NCBI GenBank assembly: GCA_003996215.1
Contig: QJPP01000031.1
Location: 62,001 to 126,000 of the forward strand
Length of the DNA stretch: 64,000 nt
From: Jaltomata sinuosa
Lineage: Eukaryota; Streptophyta; Magnoliopsida; Solanales; Solanaceae
Direction: 5' to 3'
The notes beneath the pieces were generated by a model. It was not told the origin of the DNA and ran no database searches. It saw only the letters and a program-made list of their open reading frames with translations. Both the position numbers and the translations under genes were made by a program. Shown piece after piece: positions 58,717-64,000 of the stretch. Positions within the stretch are counted from its first letter, which is position 1, and each line of letters starts with the position of its first letter.

Positions 58717-60832
58717 TGTAACACCCCAGAACTTCCAAGCCTAGACTCAGCTTAGAAAACCAGAAAGAAATAAAAAACATTAATTGTCAGTCATTCCACG
58801 AGTCAGATCCATGAGCCATGAAACAGTCCAGAAGTAGTGGACTGGAATCGTGAAACTCATAACAGAGGCCATCCTCTCTAAGGTCAGGACCACAAATAGG
58901 AATCACGGACTGTAGAAGTTTCCACAGGTCATAGAAGCTGCCTGTGCAAACTTCTTACAGTTGAACTCCCAGGATCCATGAGTGGGATCCATGATCCATG
59001 AGTGGGATCCGTGATCCATGGAAGTTTCCACAAGTCGTGGACCACACTCGTGGAACCCATATCGAGCAACCCAAACTTCATGTACTGAGAACCACAAGCG
59101 GGTTCCATGAACCGTGGATGGTTCCACGGGTCATGAACCCAAGTCGTGGAACTTAGACCCGCAGCTTGACAAAAAGGCCCAGGAACCACGACAGGGTTCC
59201 ACGAGCCATGGAAGTTTCCACAAGTCATTGTTCCCATCTGTGGAACCTGAGTTGCAAATTTTAGCAGTTTTCTTTTAATTAATTCAGGGGCATTCTAGTC
59301 TTTTTCCTACCCTTTTAATTCCGAACCTTAGTCATTTTGGAGGGTAATTAAAGGTATTTTTCATTCTTATTTCCCCATTCTCCCAAAACTAATCAGACTT
59401 AAAAATAAAAGAAGAAAAGAGGCGATAGTTTTGCTCAAGAAAAAGCAGAAAGTTCCTTCAAGCTCAGCCCCAAAATCCAAGGAATTTCTCCATAGATTCT
59501 TCTCCAGTTATGTGGGATTTCATCAACGGGTTACTTTAACCCATTGAGTCCCTAGATTCAGCCAGTTCTTCAGTTCTCCATTAATTATTCAGACCTAGGG
59601 TTCCTACATCTTATGGATTCATTGCAATTCAGATGCTACTGCATATATAATTCTTCTTTTCTTGGAGAATTAGTATAGTCATATGTACCGGACTTAGAAA
59701 CCCTAGCTTGTATTAATTTTAGTATTCATAAATTATACTTGCTAGGCAGATTATTCAGACAATCATGCTTCAGAATTTGAATGTCATATCTTTCAGTATA
59801 TGTATGTTGCATTTTCAGATGATTATCAGTATTTGAGATATTTGTGACTTCAGCTTGCATTTTATTGCTCATATTTAATTGGGAGTAGACATAGTACCAA
59901 GTGAATGACAGGATGAAGGCTTAGCTATCAGATTAGGCTGAGACCTTTAGTAGCAGTCCCTAAGTCCCAGAACTACGGTGCCACCATAGGTTTGAAAGGG
60001 TCAGCTGTCAGATTAGGCTGGTCACCCTTGTCCCTTGTGGACATCAGTTTAGTGGATCCACGTCAGACTTGTTTTTACCCTTGGAAAGGTATAAACACCC
60101 TTCCATCCAGGGTTACAGGTTGTACCCACAGTTAGCTCAGCTTGGGGTATATCGGTTAATATTACCTCCCACATTCAAACTCATGTTGCATTGACCTTGT
60201 ATCCATTTATTCAGTTCAGCATGCTATATACTCATGATAGTTATTTGGTCATTGCATTCAGCTTATCTATCAGTTTATGTTTCAGTATGTATTTCCATGT
60301 TCAGTCTTATGTTGTTCAGCTTAGCATACATCCCGCATGCTCAGTACATTCAAAGTACTGACACATACTTTTGTGCTACATCGTCGATGATGTAGGTTCA
60401 GGCGCTCAACATCTAAACCGTGTTTAGCTCAATTTCTAGTCCTTACTCAGCAGCTTTAGTGGTGAGTCCTCATAGTTTAAGGACAATAGATATGCTTATT
60501 TATTTAAGTTTTACATTTCAGTTTCAGACTATTAGAGTTAGCTGGGGGCATGTCCTAGTAACTCATATCAGTTAGAGGCTTTCAGACATAGACTAGATTC
60601 AGCTATTGAGATATTAGTGTTGTTTTTCATAATTCATTATACTCTTTGATATATTTCATATTCAAACATGTTTTGGGTTCTTTCCCACTTCAGATATTAA
60701 ATTGTTTTTAGTTTTTACACAGTGGATGTTTTATCAGAAATTGGCTAGTTATGCCAGGCCATGGATTAGCTTGGGGTCACTTGTGACACCAAGCACCATG
60801 TTGCATCTAGGGGGTAGCCTCTATGAGTGACA
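58717..60832 (+). repeat. Element C 5' LTR (2116 bp)
   Basis: Ends tgtaacaccc and tgagtgaca, followed by the primer site. At 58790-59250 it has a dense cluster of imperfect copies of catgagtgggatcc, gtcgtgga and ggttccac motifs, direct and inverted. The motif gctatcagattaggctg recurs at about 59923-59942 and 60003-60021. The LTR of element B is related. Confidence 0.85.
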
Positions 60833-60858
60833 AACTTTGTATCAGAGCATCAGGTTCA
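60833..60858 (+). promoter_or_regulatory. Primer-binding site of element C
   Basis: aactttgtatcagagcatca follows the LTR directly. The tatcagagc core is intact. Confidence 0.85.
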
Positions 60859-61046
60859 ACTATCCTAGGGTGTCTGAAAGCCACGTCGAGTAGAGTCTTC
60901 TTCATGGGGTGAAGCGTGCCACACCTATGGGGGAGAAGCTATGAGATGTCATTAGGAAAAACTTCCCTTCTTCCTTTCCAGTTTGTGATATAGAGTATGA
61001 ACTCTATTTAATCTCCTTCTAACTCATGCTTTTCATGTTACAGAAA

Positions 61047-62225
61047 ATGCCTCCTAGAAGAGCCAACGTCATGAATCATCCAGCACCAGTAGCTCCAGCA
61101 GACCCTCTAAATGAGCAAGTCACTCATGCTGAATTCAGGGCTACTTTTCAGGTGCTTGCTCAGGCCATGACTACTCAGGTCAATCAACAGGCTATGTCCC
61201 CAGCTCCACCCTAGAGTAACGCTGCTGCAGCTAGAATCTGAGACTTCACTCAGACAAACCCTCCAGAATTTCATGGGTCTAAATCATAAGAGGATCCAAA
61301 AGAGTTTCTTGACGACATTTATAAGGTGAAAGATATTATGGGTCTCACTCCAGTTGAGAATGCAGATTTAGCCGCCTATCAGCTGAAGGGAGTGGCTTAT
61401 ACTTTGTATCAGCAGTGAAAGAAGTCCCGTTGTGCTAATGCAGGTCCAGTGGATTGGAACCACTTTAAGACTGCATTTCTGGACAGGTTCTTCCCACATG
61501 AGCTCAGGAAAGCCAACGTCTAAGAATTCATCAACTTAAAGCAAAACGATATGAGTGTAAAGGAGTATGCTCTCAAGTTCACCGAGTTGTCTAAGTATGC
61601 TCAGGCAATGGTAGTTGACTCCAGGGCCCGTATAAGTAAGTTCATATCTGGTGTGTCCGATGATGTGGTTAAGAAGTGCAAGACAAATATGCTAGTTAAG
61701 GAGATGGATTTTTCCAGGTTGGTTACTTATGCTCAGCAGATCGAGGAGGAGAAAATCAAAGAGAGGGAAGGAAATAGTAAGAGAGCTAGAACAGGGGACT
61801 TCAACTACTCTCACCAGAGGTCAGAGAATGGAAATTGCTCTCAGTTCCATCATAAATCTTCAGCTCCAGCTCTGTCTTCTGCTAGTGCCCCAGTGCCTAA
61901 GTTCAGACAGGATCAACGGGATAGAGCGCCAGGCTCTAAGTCCCAGGGTACAGTTACTAGCGAGTGCACTCATCCAGTTTGTAAGAAGTGTGGTAGAAAC
62001 CACCAGGGTGAGTGTATGGCAGGTACGGAAAATTGTTTTGGATGTGGAAAGCTAGGCCACAGGATGAGAGATTGTCCAGCAGCTTCTCAGAAGGGCAAGG
62101 ATGTTTGCCCAGAGAATCAGGCTAGTTCTACGGCAGCTCCAGCAGGTCACCCCACTCAGCATGGTGCCTCGTCTGGTACCGGTGGTATTCAGTGCCAAAA
62201 TAGGTTGTATGCCCTTCAGACTTAA
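61047..62225 (+). pseudogene. Element C gag
   Basis: ATG 61047 is ~215 bases inside the LTR and starts MPPRRANVMNHPAPVAPADP. The same frame carries the capsid domain (NPPEFHGSKS, LTPVENADLAAYQLKGVAYT, WNHFKTAFLDRFFPHELRKA, MSVKEYALKFTELSKYAQAM, FSRLVTYAQQIEEEKI). It ends with the nucleocapsid CKKCGRNHQGEC and an intact CCHC knuckle CFGCGKLGHRMRDC at about 62035-62077. Stops are at 61212 TAG, 61239 TGA, 61287 TAA, 61416 TGA, 61521 TAA and 62223 TAA. There is no frameshift. From 61551 the frame is open for 224 codons. Confidence 0.9.
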
Positions 62226-62600
62226 CAGGACCAGGAGGATTCTCTCGATGTGGTCACGGGTACGTTAAAAGTCTTCCATTTAGATGTTTATGCATTGTTA
62301 AACCCAGGGGATACACTTTCTTTTATAACTCCTTATATAGCAGTAAATTTTGGTGTCAGTCCAAAAATCCTCCCAGAACCCTTCTCAGTCTCTACTCTAG
62401 TTGGTGATCCAGTTATAGCTAGATGAGTATACGAAAATTGCCCTGTCACAGTTTCCCAGAAAGTCACCTCAGTCGATCTTATTGAGTTAGAAATGACTGA
62501 CTTTGATATTATTCTAAGCATGGATTAGTTACATTCCTATTATGCCTCAGTTGATTGCAAAACTAGGATCATACAGTTTCAATTTCCAAATGAGCCAGTC
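62226..62600 (+). pseudogene. Element C retropepsin-like protease
   Basis: In frame with gag. Reads VYALLNPGDTLSFITPYIAV, so the active-site Asp is Asn (LNPG for LDPG). It continues STLVGDPVIAR, TGA at 62424, VYENCPVTVSQKVTSVDLIE, MTDFDIILSMD, TAG at 62526 (Trp position), LHSYYASVDC. The frame then flows into RT. Confidence 0.85.
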
Positions 62601-63135
62601 TTAGAGTGGAATGGTAGTACCTCAGTGCCTGTAGGTCAATTCATCTCTTACCTTAAGGCCAGAAAAATAATTTCTAAAGGGTATATCTATCACCTTGTTC
62701 GGTTTAAGGATTCAAACTACGAGACCCCAATTCTTGAGTCTGTTCCAGTGGTGAATGAATTCCCAGAAATATTTCCAAAAGATCTTCCCAGAGTTCCTCC
62801 CGAAAGGGAAATCAACTTCGGAATAGATCTCATTCTAGATACCCAGCCTATTTTGATTCCTCCCTACAGAATGGCTCCAGTTGAGCTTAAGGAATTGAAG
62901 GAACAGTTGAAAGATCTAGATAAGGGCTTCATCAGACCCAACATATCTTCATGGGGTACTCCAGTTCTCTTCATGCATAAGAAAGACGATTCTCTCAGAA
63001 TGTGCATCGATTATCATCAGTTGAACAAAGTCACAATCAAGAATAAGTATCATATCCCTAGGATTGATGAATTGTTTGACTAGCTTCAGGATGTCTAGTG
63101 AGGGAATCTAAGTCAATTATCAAAAGATTGAGGCA
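62601..63135 (+). pseudogene. Element C reverse transcriptase with catalytic core deleted
   Basis: The N-terminal half is open (62625-63083): VGQFISYLKARKIISKGYIY, FPEIFPKDLPRVPPEREINF, PPYRMAPVELKELKEQL, FIRPNISSWGTPVLFMHKK and MCIDYHQLNKVTIKNKYHIP. After ELFD a stop and a short scrambled stretch (63081-63135) lead straight into SKIEAVKNWPRP, the start of the connection domain. The KIDL, YGHYEF, FIDD and FLGH blocks seen in element B (32810-33150) are therefore missing, about 0.4 kb. The deletion is not a multiple of three. Confidence 0.85.
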
Positions 63136-64000
63136 GTGAAGAACTGGCCCAGACCCATCTCTCCAACAGACATCAAGAGTTTCTTGGGTTTGACTGGTTA
63201 CTATCGGAGATTTCTTGAAAGATATTCGACCATAGCTGCCCCATTGACCAAGTTGACTCAGAAGAAGGTCAAGTTTCATTGGTCAAATAAGTGTGAGAAA
63301 AGCTTCCTAGAATTGAAGACTAGGTTGACTACAGCTCCCATTTTGACTTTACCAGAGGGTTCAGATGGCTTCGTGGTTTATTGTGATGTATCTAGGGTCG
63401 GCATGGGTTGTGTTTTGATGCAGCAGGGTAAGGTCATAGCCTATGCTTCTAGATAACTTAAGATTCATGAGAAGAACTACCCGACTCATGAACTTGAGCT
63501 TGCAGCAGATGTGTTTTCCCTAAAGATTTGGAGGCATTATTTGTATGGTGTTCATGTTGATGTGTTCACATATCATAAGATCCTCCAGTATGTGTTCACC
63601 CAGAAAGAGTTGAATCTTCATCAGAGAAGGGGGCTTGAATTTCTCAAAGACTATGATATGAATGTGCTCTACCATCCGGGCAAGGCCAATATAGTGGTTG
63701 ATTCCCTCAGCGGACTCTCCATGGGTACTTTTTCACATGTTGAGGAAGAGAAGAAGGAACTAGCCAGAGATGTTCACAGGCTTGCTCATTTAGGATTTTT
63801 CCTTATGGACATGACAGATGGTGGTGGGATAGTCCAAAATGGGTCAAAATCTTCATTGGTAGTGGAGGTTAAAAATAAACAAGACAGAGACCCCATATTG
63901 CTTCAGTTAAAAGGTGCAGTTAATCAGCAAAGGGTACAGGTTTTCTCCCAATGGGGGATGGTGTGCTTCGCTACTAGGGTCGTTTATATGTACCTAATGT
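63136..64000 (+). pseudogene. Element C RT connection and RNase H (partial, runs off window)
   Basis: Frame +1 relative to gag. Reads IKSFLGLTGYYRRFLERYST, LTKLTQKKVKFHWSNKCEKS, then RNase H YCDVSRVGMGCVLMQQGKVI (first catalytic Asp), TAA at 63454-63456, THELELAADVFSLKIWRHYL, VDVFTYHKILQYVFTQKELN (usual DHK Asp is Tyr), YHPGKANIVVDSLSGLS (last Asp kept), and a tether with KKELARDVHRLAHLGFF. The integrase start lies at or beyond the window end. Confidence 0.85.

Larger units (their letters stand above)
58717..64000 (+). mobile_element. Element C: Ty3/gypsy retrotransposon, 5' LTR to RNase H (runs off window)
   Basis: LTR, primer site, gag, protease, RT and RNase H are in order on the plus strand. 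LTR termini, gag start (MPPRR) and peptide sequence are close to element B, so both are one broad family. Gag, protease and the start of RT lie in a single frame from 61047 to about 63080, interrupted only by point stop codons. A deletion near 63090-63110 then removes the RT core and shifts the frame. Integrase and 3' LTR are outside the window. Confidence 0.9.

Noticed and set aside
60833..60858. tRNA gene at tatcagagc sequences
   Set aside because: Only the short primer-binding complement is present next to LTR ends. No cloverleaf can be formed.

Overview
The window is plant nuclear DNA made almost entirely of nested, decayed LTR retrotransposons. I found no intact host gene, tRNA, rRNA or CRISPR array. 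The style points to a large repeat-rich dicot genome. Chromodomain-bearing Ty3/gypsy elements with 2-6 kb LTRs sit beside Tat/Athila-like 3' ends, and the primer sites are of the TATCAGAGC type (initiator-Met tRNA). I infer Solanaceae from general familiarity with such LTRs; this is not proven here.

Layout. 1-6455: two Tat/Athila-like 3' ends, each an internal 3' region plus one LTR (2154-3622 and about 4974-6455). 6456-44383: one old plus-strand Ty3/gypsy element (called D) split by four later insertions. Its 5' LTR is cut by element A (minus strand, 7024-24439, target duplication CATCA). Its gag is cut by a 216-bp Tourist-like MITE (26079-26294, TTA) and by a solo LTR (26855-39061, TTGAC), which itself holds the complete element B (minus strand, 28131-37096, TGGGA). 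Its chromodomain is cut by another solo LTR (42910-44258, AGTAT/AGTAC). Element A's 3' LTR holds a further solo LTR (8377-11709, ATTAT). A's 5' LTR has grown by tandem amplification to seven copies of a ~0.6-kb unit.

44384-44806: a 104-bp-arm inverted repeat inside an LTR fragment. 44807-46835: AT-rich non-coding DNA. 46836-58288: element E, plus strand, with ~3.6-kb LTRs, a degenerate gag with three CCHC knuckles and no protease, RT, RNase H or integrase. It looks like a non-autonomous, gag-only (TR-GAG type) element, probably served by A-like relatives. 58289-58716: the tail and partial 3' LTR of another element. 58717-64000: the 5' part of element C (same broad family as B), whose gag-protease-RT frame is open apart from point stop codons until a deletion removes the RT catalytic core.

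All coding regions are dead copies: stops, frameshifts, insertions or deletions are visible in each. The value of the window lies in its insertion stratigraphy, the LTR repeat amplification, the non-autonomous element E and a shared LTR promoter architecture.
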